64,000 nt of DNA from Mytilus galloprovincialis (taxonomy: Eukaryota; Mollusca; Bivalvia; Mytilida; Mytilidae): positions 63,725,121-63,789,120 of the forward strand of contig NC_134846.1 in NCBI RefSeq assembly GCF_965363235.1. Direction: 5' to 3'. Every line of letters begins with the position of its first letter. Positions within the stretch are counted from its first letter, which is position 1. The position numbers were made by a program, and so were the translations under genes. Shown here in pieces: positions 24,570 through 35,699 of the stretch. The notes under the pieces were generated by a model. The model ran no database searches. It was not told the DNA's origin and saw nothing but the letters and a program-made list of their open reading frames with translations.

Positions 24570-27500
24570 ACATAGACATGACTATATAGAAACTGAGTTT
24601 TTATTCTCCCATCTTGCTTTTTCAGTGTAGTCTTCTTTAAATGTTTTCTCGTTGCCTGAAATAATTGACTTTAATATGTTATTTGAAGACTTCCCTTTAA
24701 TATGGACCCAACAAGAAAAACTAATCAAGAAAGAACAAATCTTTTAAATTGAGATATCTCTTGATGTTGTACTCTGCTTCAAAATATTTAAGATACACAT
24801 ATATTTGTGTAGTGAAATTTGAATTTCAAATTAAGAGATACACCCTGAAAATAAAGATGTTAAGAATAAAAAATATATGTTGTTCTTGTTGGTATGAATT
24901 TAAATGTGAGATTGCTCAGTTCAAAATTAGTATGCATTTGTTCAGGCAATATTTTAACCTCTTATTTGTTAAATCAATCATTAATGAAAGTGAAATAGTG
25001 AAATTAAAACTCAATTTAAGCAGCCAATTTGGTTCAATTTTGTCAAAATGTCACTGAAAGTGAATAATTCAACCCCTTAGCTGGACATGGGTTGTGCACA
25101 ATTCTGCTATAAAAAGGATAAGAATGTCAATATTGAAGGTGAAACCAGGATGAACCATTTGGTTGACTGTTCCAATTCATAAAAAAAAGCATTCTCATAC
25201 AGGTAAACACGATGATAAACATACTTTTTAAAGCAATTGCTTTTATGCTATCGCGTATGGCCATCTTTGTGACCCAGATCAGAGACTCCGCCCATATCAA
25301 GCCATAGTATTTTGTTAAACAGGCTCCTGGTCTGTCATTCTTTAACACCTATGTATGTTTTCTAATGCAATACATAGCTTGAAACTTTAAAAAAACGTTA
25401 GTGGATTTAAGAAGTTTCAGAATATTTCTTGTAGATGTATTTTTGTATTTAAAGGGTCAACGGTTTGACTATCAAATAACATAGAAGTCCGAGTGAAAAA
25501 AAGTACATTTTTATAACTGCGATTCTGTTTCCGCCGTTCGTACGATGTTTCAACAAAATATGGATTCATTTCAGTTGTTGATTTAGTATTGAAAATTTAA
25601 CTGAATTATCTCCTATTAAATACGGTTTTATATGTTTAATTTGTGTTTCTTTAAGAGGTCAGGTGCTCTTGTTCATTCATAAAATTATCGTTCATTCATA
25701 CATTTATCGTAAAATCAAAATCACTACACAGGTTAATGCGTAGTGTCAAATGATTACCTGTAATCTAAAAATAGACAAACTTTGTTTGCGCAAATAATTT
25801 AGCGGAACGAAACCCTTGTTGAAAACAAATAACAATAAGTTCGTTTTCCTTTTCTGTCAAACTCCGTAATATTTATCGATCACCTTACTAATGAAATGGA
25901 CCCGTCCAAACGTAGTAGATGCCAAGTCGGTCCAGATGAAGAGATATTTCAATTTGGAATTTTCTAGTTACATAGATTGAAAAAAGTACGTCTTTTTAAA
26001 TATCATGATCAAAACTGGGAATGCATAACAAATGTCAGATGAAACCATTATCCTCGTCTTTTCAGTGAACAAGTCTACTACGTTTGTTCACACTCGACGG
26101 TCCACCGTGTTAGCAATTTTATTTCACATGTTTTCGAAATATTGAAGATCATTTTTCGCAATGTTTCCTGAAAATTGATAAATGTCAAAGCAACGTAGAG
26201 CTGTTTGTTCTTGTTCGTATAATAAAATTGAGAATGGAAATGGGGAATGTGTCAAAGAGACAACAACCCGACCATAGAAAAACATACAACAGCAGAAGGT
26301 CACCAACAGGTCTTCAATGCAGCGAAAAATTCCCGCACCCGGAGGCGTCCTTCAACTGGCCCTAAACAATACATCAGTGATAACGATTTAATGTCATGTT
26401 TGTCTGTGATGACCCCCCCCCCCCCCCCCCCCCCCCTTTCGGGATTGCATGAGAATTATAGTTATCTCGTACCCACATGCACTTGTTTATATCCATAGGA
26501 AGGTCGGCTATCCATATAAAACTATTTTGGATAGAAACAAGTGCCTGTGCTCGTACCGCATCAGAAGGACATACATGTATATCAACTGAGCAATAATGTT
26601 TGGAACTTAGTTTTAAAAATGATGACAAAGTACCATTATGAAAATATTTTTATTAAGCTGAAATATATATTTATTCTTTACATGTTTATGTCTTGTAAGA
26701 TATTTTATTTCTTTCCCGTTTTTTAACATTTGCGTCTGGAAAGTTGAAATGTTTTAACTTAATCATTTGTGTTAATGGTTAAATATAAATTGATAATGAA
26801 AATTGTTAAAATTAAATCAATAAAGGAAATTATTGCCCAGTTACAAACACTACCAGGGAATAATCCATGATGATTTCTTTTTGAGTTATATGTTTCAGCA
26901 CATGTATATTTGACCCCAACTTTAGCCTGGTAAACGTGTTGTCTCCTTGTGAAATATAAAACATATTAAAAATGACTTTCTGCTAAAGTCTTTTATTTAT
27001 ATAAAGTTAAAACCTTCTTACTTCTAACTAGACAACACTCATGTCAGGTTTAATTATTATATATATGTGGATGAAAAATAAAAGTCCCCAAACATTAACA
27101 TGACAGCAATTGCTTTTACAGCCTTTAAGGCTTTGATTAAAGTCTTCAATATCAATTCAAACAGACTACCAATAAGCAAAGTCCAATTGTACATGGTCAC
27201 TATCTGTTCATATTTATATTAACGTTTATTTAGGATTATTTATGACCGTCATGTAGTCTTCAGAGGTCATCTCAAAGGTTAATTAGCTCGTGTCGAGGCA
27301 AAAAAACACATGAAATGTTGATGCATATTATCCAGTCCATGCATTGAAAATTGTTTATTTGTGACTTTTTGTAGTTTTGATATATGTTTTAGCATGTTCT
27401 ATCAGGTATGAGAATTTGACAGCTTATTACTTTCACGGATTTGGCTATACTTTTTGGACCTTTTGGATTATAGCTCTTCATCTTTTAAATAAGCTTTTGA

Positions 27501-28530
27501 TTTCAAATATTTTGACCACGAGCATCACTGAAGTGACATGTATTGTGGAAATGCACATCTGGTGCAGGAAAGTTGGTACCGTTAATGTTATTATTCCCCT
27601 TTAAAGATGTTTTTTTAATGGTTTATGATTTATACTACAGCAAACTTGTCAATAGAGGTTATATAGACAAGCTGATTGAGGGTCAAAAGGTCAATTCTCA
27701 CATATTCACATATGACTTTTCCATAAAAATTATTTATCAAAATTACACACAAAAATGTAAAAGATTTTGAAAATCTAATGAATGGAAAATGGTTTACATG
27801 AAAAGACCAAACAAATAGGACCATTCCAATCTACTGTTTAAAATGTTCACATATCTTGTAACTTGTGAGATTCCAGTCCCTTAACCATATATTTTCTAGT
27901 TTGACATGACAAAACAAGTCGAATTGTATATAGAGTGAGTCCTCAATGATATATATTTAAGGGTACTCTTTCAGGAAAACTTTGTAACAGCATCCTGTTA
28001 CAATTATTACTTGTGTTTTTTCTTTATTGTTACTCTGTAGTTTGACATCGACAAACTCATACTTCATCACACTGCTCACAACATTGCTGTATGAAATTTG
28101 TGTAGGATTTCTATATCAACAGTTTCAGTCAGATTGATCAAATATAAAAAAATATATGTACAAGGCTCTAAGAAGTATGTTGTGAGGTCAGCTTTATACA
28201 TGTATTTTTGCCTGGAGACCCATGTATAGAAGGAAATATTAAGAAGCTTAGGAAATGCATACTGGTTATAGAAGATATGTTGCTCATCAAAACGATAAAA
28301 AAAACATTAAGGGATCCAAGACATTCTGGACTTTGCCAATATAGAAAAAAAGGTTGGTATAACATCCCTGATGAAGGAAGGAAAACTGTTCACCAACTGA
28401 TATGCTGAACATCCTAAATGCACAATTTAAATCTTCATTCTCTGAAAGAAGTAATTCACACAAGACCAATTTATATCCTCTAAGAGAATGGAATACAATA
28501 ATACAATTTTAACTAAGAAAAAAAAACAGA
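24570..28530. other. Gene-free stretch downstream of AQR
   Basis: No gene recognised. It contains the second copy of the 2.4-kb repeat (~25,090-25,230), a piece of a mussel repeat with 'GTCAAAGAGACAACAACCCGACCATAG'-type text (26,230-26,370, listed in part), a long poly-C run at about 26,403-26,435 and a dispersed repeat at 27,160-27,430. Short open frames here are not supported by any family likeness. Confidence 0.55.
26230..26435. repeat. Dispersed repeat fragment ending in a poly-C tract
   Basis: The segment contains TGTCAAAGAGACAACAACCC and TCCCGCACCCGGAGGCGTCC, text I associate with a common mussel repeat, and is followed by about 30 consecutive C. Such homopolymers are often mis-sized in assemblies. 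Confidence 0.5.
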
Positions 28531-28539
28531 ACTACAGAG

Positions 28540-29520
28540 GGCACAGACAAACTGCCGAAAAACCTGAACCCAATCAAACTGTAGGCCCATCTTTCTGCTA
28601 CAATATGATGTAAAGTCATTGAACATGTCATTCTATCATCAATGATGACTTATGGTGAAATCAAAAACAATATTTACAAGTTAAAATGGAACGGTTTCGG
28701 GAAAGGAATATCATGAGAAATTCAACTCATTGATGATACATGAATGCAGGACAGCAAACATATGAACTGACAATAGACTTTGCCAATGCCTTTGATAAGG
28801 TTTACCATAGCTTACTTGTAAGCAAATTAAAGGCTTGTGGAATGAGGGAACACCAATACGTGGACAAAGAACTAGTGATATGTAGAACACAAACTGTTGT
28901 ATTAGAAGGATGTAGTTCAACATCAGTCTCGTAGATTCAGCAGAACCCCAGGGCTCAGTCCCTTCGATTGGGTCTAGTTTCTTTCTCTGTTACACCTATG
29001 ACTTGCAGGAAGACTCAGATGATCCAGTTTGCCTATTTACAGTGGACAAAAATGCCAACCGTACAATAACATCCAATATTTATTAATGTGAAAAAAAAAT
29101 ATTACAAAAAGACCTAAATCAACTGGCAAGATACGAAAACCTGTATGGTACATACAATTTCATCCTGACAAATTCAAAATCTTATTCTTGAAGGTAACAA
29201 ACAAGAAGACACCAATAAACACATCATATTATATCCATGGTCCTAATTTAGATGTACAGGCAGTCATAAACTTGCGTCTCACAATCCAAAACAACATGAA
29301 ATGGGATCAACAAATACAGCAGATAACGAACAAAGCATATACAACTCTCGGAATTTTACGGAGAAATATCTGAATTTCATCAACAAAGATAAAAAGCCAA
29401 GCTCATATTGGATTAGTAAGACCACAGCTAGAATATGACTCAACTGTTTGGAACCCAGTCACAAAAAACATATATATTCAAAAGAGAACAGATACAAAGA
29501 TGAGCTTCCTGATACGGGAC
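28540..29520 (+). mobile_element. Decayed LINE fragment (reverse transcriptase region)
   Basis: Broken frames give recognisable pieces of a non-LTR reverse transcriptase: 'RPISLLQYDVK' near 28,580; TIDFANAFDKVYHSLLVSKL at 28,770-28,830 (RT domain 2, the D-x-x-x-AFD-V motif); and LRLTIQNNMKWDQQI...TLGILRRNI at 29,270-29,370, the conserved tail after RT in jockey/CR1-like LINEs. The catalytic YADD segment is not clear. Frameshifts and stops occur throughout, and neither the endonuclease nor a 3' tail was found. It is an old 5'- and 3'-truncated copy. Confidence 0.8.
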
Positions 29521-31405
29521 AAATAATAACTGGTAAGTACAACATATGTGTTTTTGCTTGTGGAAGAGTTGTCTACTGTCTGTAAATATTTCAACGGTTC
29601 TATTTCTTTAAATTCAAGATTATCTACATCCACTTCATTTTAGCAATGGTGGATAGTTGTCAAAATTGCAATCATACCACATCTTATGTATATATTGGTT
29701 GCATTGTTTGTTGCTTTAATTGTGTGCATGCATGCTGTATGTCCCCTTGCTTGTTGTGTATGCCCTTATATTTTTCTGTGATGTTTTGCTTGTGAGAGAG
29801 CTGTCTACTGTTATTTGTCTTCTTTCTTTAAATTAAATTAAGTTAAATGCACTTCATTTGAACTTTGTTGGATAGTTGTCTCTTTATTTGTAAATATTTA
29901 TTAAATGATAGATCTACAATTGAAAATCAAATCACGACAATAACGAAGAAAGGATACCAGATTTGTCTTGTTTTATAAAATGGTAAATAATATGGAAGCG
30001 ATATATCTAAAGAAAAGCAACTTGCACTTTCAGTGCGTCATGAGAGAATATACAGACAGACACTTGCCGCAGAACAAAAAAATCCTATATATCTTAATAC
30101 AACACATGCGTTAATTATTATAACCCATTGTGGGCATTATGTTTTTCTGTGTTTGCATCCGTCCGTCCGTCCGGCATTCTAATCGTTAATCCGTCTGTCC
30201 CACATCAGGTTAAAGTTTGTTTGTTAGAGTTTTAGGTCAAGGTAGTTTTTGATGAAGATTTAAGTACAATCAACATGAAAATACACATGTTTCCTATGAT
30301 ATGATATTTCTGATTTTTATGCCAAATTAGAGTTTTTACCCCAATTTCATGATCCACTGAACATAGGAAATGATAGTTCGAATGGGGCATCTGTGTATTG
30401 TGGAAACATTCTTGTTTAATTGAAAAAGGTCAAACTAAGGGTTGTTGATACATTAACAAATAAAAAAACAAAACATTCTATCTAATTCTATTTCTGCTTT
30501 TAATTTGATGAGTACTTGATAAATATCCCTTGATTCGATTCTTCAAATTTCTATGTAATTTATTTTATATCTTTATGATAAAAAAATAATTGCTCAAGTC
30601 CGATATCTGTTATAATCATTCATGTTAATATTTATGTATTTATTGAAAATGATGTTACTAAGTTGAAAAACTTGTCTCTCATTCATTTGTCCGTTTTAAC
30701 AATAAAATATGTTTAACTGACTAAATTCAAACCACTTAACATTTTGATCCACATCATTAGTGTAAAGGATTAGGTAAAATAAATATAACACTATAAAGTA
30801 CAATTAAAATCACTTATAAAAGATTGATTTGACTATTGTTTGTTTGACTCTTTAGATCATACGCACCAGCTCTTCACGTGTTCAAGTACTTCTAATTCTT
30901 TTGATTCTGTGCTTGTATAACATTGTTGTGATATGTAGTCGGCAATTTTCAAAATTCCCTTTATTTATTTCTATTTGGCTAAAAATATAGATATTGATGA
31001 AGTTTATCGTCATGCTGTTGCTCAACCGTTGTGTCTGATGTGTTTTATGTAATGTTTGAGTTTTTTCGTTGAAGCGGGGGTAATTAGAAAGATTATGTAT
31101 GCTCTGCTTATGACGTTAGAATATATAGTCTGAAAGAACCTTAAGCGTCCGAAAGTCTTTTTCTTGATCAACCTTGACCACCAGAAACGCTCAAAACCAA
31201 AACAAATGGGTGTTATCTTTTGAATCAACACCCTTTTTCACAATAAATTGCCATTGGAAACAGAATAGACTGAAATGCTTCTCAAACTGAACCAAAACTT
31301 CTACTTAGTTTACGATAGGGTTATAATGATGCATTACTTTGCATTACTTTATTGCAGTATGTCAAGTTTCAGACCTTTTGACTAGAAGATCATCATATTT
31401 TTATA
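29521..31405. other. Repeat debris without a gene
   Basis: 29,540-29,890 has antisense fragments of the common mussel repeat ('GATAGTTGTC', 'CAATCATACCACATCTTA'). 30,100-30,415 is another dispersed repeat with (GTCC)n and an end GGGGCATCTGTGTATTGTGG followed by TTCTTGTTT. The rest is AT-rich with nothing recognised. Confidence 0.5.
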
Positions 31406-31409
31406 CCTT

Positions 31410-32816
31410 TTTAGCTCACCTGGCCTAAAAGGCCATGTGAGCTTTTCTCATCACTTGGCGTCCGTCGTCGTCGTCGTCGTCGTCGTCGACGTCGTCGTCG
31501 TCGTCGTTAACAATTTTTCAAACATCTTCTCCTCTGAAACTACTGAATGGATTTGAATGAAACTTAGCATGATTGTTCCTTAGAGTATCCTGCACAAAGT
31601 GTGTGCTTCGATTTTTGATCCGTCAAAAAACATGGCCGCCATTACTTAAAATAGAACATAGGGGTCAAATGCAGTTTTTGGCTTATATCTCAAAAACGAA
31701 AGCATTTAGAGCAAATCTGACATGGGGTAAAAATGTTCATTAGGTCAAGATCTATCAGCCCTGAAATTTTCAGATGAATCAAACAAACCATTGTTGGGTT
31801 GCTGCCACTTAATTGGTAATTTTAAGGAAATTTTGCAGTTTTTGGTCATTATCTTGAATATTATTATAGATAAAGATAAACTGTAAACAGCAAAAATGAT
31901 CAGCAAAGTAAGATCTACAAATAAGTTAATATGACCAAAATTGTCAATTGACCCCTTAAGGGGTTATTGTCCTTTAATGACAATTTTTCACAATTTGTTC
32001 ATGATATTTGCTAACTTTAAAAAATCTTCTCCTCTGAAACTACTGAATGGATTTGGATGAAACTTAGCATGATTGTTCCTTAGATTATCCTGCACAAAGT
32101 GTGTGCTTTGATTTTTGATCCGTCAAAAAACATGGCCGCCGTTACTTAAAATAGAACATAGGGGTCAAATGCAGTTTTTGGCTTATATCTCAAAAACGAA
32201 AGCATTTAGAGCAAATCTGACATGGGGGTAAAAATGTTCATTAGGTCAAGATCTATCAGCCCTGAAATTTTCAGATGAATCAAACAAACCATTGTTGGGT
32301 TGCTGCCACTTAATTGGTAATTTTAAGGAAATTTTGCAGTTTTTGGTCATTATCTTGAATATTATTATAGATACAGATAAACTGTTAATAGCAAAAATGT
32401 TAAGCAAAGTAAGATCTACAAATAAGTCAATTTGACCAAAATTGTCAATTGACCTCTTAAGGAGTTATTGCCCTTTAAAGACTTTTTTCACAATTTGTTC
32501 ATCATGTTGACTTACTTTAAAAAATCTTCTCCTTTGAAACTGCTGTATCAATTTCAGTCAAACTTAGGCTAAAGGAGTTTTAGAGTTTCAGAGTATCTAG
32601 TATAAATTTTATATTTCATTTCCTTGTATGTCAAGAAACATAGCTCCTATGGCTAAAATAGAACATAGGAGAAAATGATTTTTTTTTTTGCTTTTGAAGA
32701 AAATAAGACGATTCAAAGAACATTTAAATAAATTGAAAAGCCAAAATAATCATTGATATGAGATTAAACCAAAAAAATTCAGGTGAGCGATTCAGGCTCT
32801 TGAGAGCCTCTTGTTA
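31410..32816 (+). mobile_element. Hairpin-ended non-autonomous element, AGCTCACC family, copy 2
   Basis: The start is a hairpin of AGCTCACCTGGCC and GGCCATGTGAGCT, then a (GTC)n tract at 31,459-31,507. Three ~505-bp units start near 31,520, 32,026 and 32,522. The end is the GGCTCTTGAGAGCC hairpin plus TCTTGTT. The base changes in the 5' stem relative to copy 1 are compensatory (GTCCC/GGGAC versus GGCC/GGCC), so the hairpin itself seems conserved. Confidence 0.75.
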
Positions 32817-34238
32817 TTATTGTTATTTAGGGGGCATAACGATTTCTATATCTGTGTGAAAAGTTAAATGAAAAATACCAAACTCTTTGGACAATTCTAA
32901 ACAGGAAGTTCCTAAGCAAATGGCAAAATCAAAAGCACAAACACACCAACCGAAGGGATAACGACTGTCATATTCCTGACTAGTAACGTTTTCTACATAT
33001 CTTGCTGGTTATTTGACTTTGGTTGCATATCTGTAAGTAATTTTTGTTATTCAATTCAGTGACCCAGTACTGAAACATCAACTGTCATGTTTTTAAATGT
33101 TCCGACTATTATTTCCTGTGACTGACCTTTGAATGTAAGATAACTTTGTTTATTTAGTGGCTTTGATTATTGTACGGTCTTTTTCTCTTACTTTGCATTT
33201 TTTTCGATCTGACGAGGCTAGCAAACAATGATGGATAAAGTTCAACATTGAGACCAAATAAAGGCAACAGTAGTATACCGTTGTTCAAAAGAAAAAAAAT
33301 AATTGAGAGAAAACAAATCATGTTACAAACTAAAACCAAGGGAAACACAATACCTATAAGAGGAAAACAACGAAACAACAGAAACACTGAAGTGCAACAA
33401 AAACAAACGACAATGCAATATGCATGCATGTGGTTTTTAAATTTGATAGATGCTTTTTGTGCTCTTTTGTTAAATATTTGTTTGTTTTGAGATTGTGACA
33501 CAGTAATGACTGCTGTACCACTATTTTGACTTTTACCTATGAATGTTTTGTTCACGCAACGTTGTAAATATAATGGAATTTGATGATACTGTCAAACAAG
33601 TGAGAGTGTTAACGCTATAAAACCAGGTTAAATCCACCATTTTCTACATTTCTACAGTTGTTGTTTGTTCGTTTGGTGTGTTTTATCATTTGATTTTGCC
33701 ATTTGATTAGGGACTTTCCGTTATGAATTTTCCTCGGAGTTCAGTATTTTTGTGATTTTACTTTTTAGATAACAACTGCCATATTCCTGACTTGGTACAG
33801 GACATTCTACGAAAAAAGTGGTTGAACCTGGTTTTATGGCAAGCCAAACCTAGCACTTGGTGGCAATGTTAAAGATACTGCTAAAATGACAACATCACAC
33901 GACGGGAATACAGTACAAATAAATGCAAGAACAACCAGGACACTAACCATTCTTTCAACGTGTACAACATGAACAAAAAGTATAAAATTGAGTCTTTTGA
34001 TTTATTTCAAATTTGCAGGACAAAATGTATCCTCAAAAATGCATCATCCTAGTTTTTGTAGGCAACATTTTTCATCTAAACGGAACCAGATGAGTTATTT
34101 CCTTTAGTGACTTAAAATACCTTATCTTAAACTTTTTATTTCCGCTTGTGGTAACAATGCGGGAAAACATCAGTACAATTATTAGATAAATGCATATGAA
34201 TTATACAAATTACAAAGTTTTAAAAATTAACAAAAAGC
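32817..34238. other. Gene-free stretch with a dispersed repeat
   Basis: About 33,490-33,770 closely resembles 59,725-60,045 in the same orientation (shared TGTAAATATAATGGAATTTGATGA-type and GAGTTCAGTATTTTTGTGAT text). No gene was recognised; the 133-codon antisense frame at 33,154-33,555 is low-complexity and has no family likeness. Confidence 0.5.
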
Positions 34239-34244
34239 TTTATT
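34239..34244 (-). terminator. Candidate poly(A) signal of rhamnonate dehydratase 1
   Basis: TTTATT on the plus strand gives AATAAA on the minus strand about 160 bases after the stop codon of the gene at 34,404-35,699. Confidence 0.45.
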
Positions 34245-34403
34245 CTGGAATATAATTATAAAATGTTTCTTGACCAAATGCAAGAAGCAGCCATACATAT
34301 TCCAGATGCAAATAAAAAAGAAACAAAAATAATGTGTGATTGATTGTCACATTTTTACAAAATGGTGCTTAATAAACTCGTTTGATCCGTTGTACCCACG
34401 ATA

Positions 34404-35699
34404 TTAAAAGGGCATGTGAGCCTTTTCAGGAACTTTTCTGTTAATGTTCTTGTCTGCTTGTTCCTTCGACTGTTTTTCTGTACGATCATAAGGACGTTTT
34501 AGAGTATCATGACAAAGAGTTACTCCAAATCCTGGACGATCTGGTAAATCTATAAATCCATCTTTTGGAAGTGGTTCATCTTTGAAAAGTCCGCCAAAAT
34601 ATGGTGTAATTTTGTCGGCTTTTGGACTAAGATTTATAAATTCGGCTACAGGACAATTCCGAAACGCATACTGCAGATGATAGGAATATACGCTTGATCC
34701 ATGGGGAATTATGATCGTATCATATGGAGAAGCCATGGCACACACCCGGCGCGCCTCGGTAATACCTCCGAGCCAAGTTATGTCTGGCTGAAGAATATCA
34801 ACACACCCTGCCGTAATTAGTTGCTGAAATCCGTATCTACTGTATTCATGCTCTGCGGTGGTTAACATTACGCTACTTCCACGTAAGGCGCTACGAACCT
34901 CATTATAGCCAGTATAATTATCTGGTGGTAGAAACTCTTCCATCCATTTCAGTCCGTATTTTTCAAGTTCTTTAGCCAATTTAATTGCATATGGCACAGT
35001 GAGAGCCATGTAACAGTCTAACATAAGCGGAAAGTTTGGACCAACCTTTTCTCTCCAATTCTTAAAAAACTCCACATTTTTACGGAAACCTTCATCGCCT
35101 GCTGTTGGCCCGTATGGACATGGCACTTTCGCACCGACGAAACCCAGGTCTTTGGCGATATCTGGTCGTGCTGTTGTACAGTAGACTGGAAGTCTATCTT
35201 TTGTTTTCCCTCCAAGTAAGGCATAAACTGGTTCCTTTCGGATTTTCCCTAATAAATCCCAGATAGCAATATCTACGGCACTTATTGCCTGAACAGACAA
35301 ACCTTTTCTTCCATAATTCCAGGTAGCACGAAACATTTGATCCCAAATAAGTTCAACATCTCGAGGATCTTGACCTTCGACAAAACGACTTAAATGTTTT
35401 TCAACTATATAGCATCCAGGTTCTCCTCCGATAGTAATTCCGACACCTGTCGTTCCATCCGTGGCTTCCACCTCCACAACAAGGGATCCAAGCGCATTAA
35501 TACCCCAGGATTTTCTGGTGGCTGAATACTGTTCGTAACCCGACATTGGATTAGCGACAGGGGTAGGGAAACCGTTAATCCAGTGATCGTCTTGCACATC
35601 ATGACAATCGGCTCCCTGGTCTCCTAGTGATTGCTGTTCAGTAACATAGGCTCGAACAGCTTTAATTCTTGGGAAATCTCTGCACTTATTGGTCGACAT
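34404..35699 (-). CDS. L-rhamnonate dehydratase-like enzyme, paralogue 1 (enolase superfamily)
   Basis: Intronless frame of 431 codons. The sequence matches my recollection of bacterial RhmD (DQGADCHD, NPMSGYEQY, GEPGCYIVEKHL, ARPDIAK-LGF-GAK, PHGSSVYS). Catalytic residues of the enolase fold are present: metal ligands D228, E254 and E283; general-base region with D306 and H333; H33 near the N terminus; and E353. RhmD removes water from L-rhamnonate to give 2-keto-3-deoxy-L-rhamnonate, a soluble Mg-dependent reaction. Specificity in an animal is inferred. Length fits the family (~400-430), with an extra ~25-residue tail ending EKAHMPF. A weak splice acceptor (AAAACAG) lies eight bases before the ATG, so a 5'UTR exon is possible. 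A close paralogue lies at 44,485-45,801. Animals generally lack this enzyme; horizontal origin is a reasonable hypothesis. Confidence 0.9.
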   Translation of the reverse strand: MSTNKCRDFPRIKAVRAYVTEQQSLGDQGADCHDVQDDHWINGFPTPVANPMSGYEQYSATRKSWGINALGSLVVEVEATDGTTGVGITIGGEPGCYIVEKHLSRFVEGQDPRDVELIWDQMFRATWNYGRKGLSVQAISAVDIAIWDLLGKIRKEPVYALLGGKTKDRLPVYCTTARPDIAKDLGFVGAKVPCPYGPTAGDEGFRKNVEFFKNWREKVGPNFPLMLDCYMALTVPYAIKLAKELEKYGLKWMEEFLPPDNYTGYNEVRSALRGSSVMLTTAEHEYSRYGFQQLITAGCVDILQPDITWLGGITEARRVCAMASPYDTIIIPHGSSVYSYHLQYAFRNCPVAEFINLSPKADKITPYFGGLFKDEPLPKDGFIDLPDRPGFGVTLCHDTLKRPYDRTEKQSKEQADKNINRKVPEKAHMPF

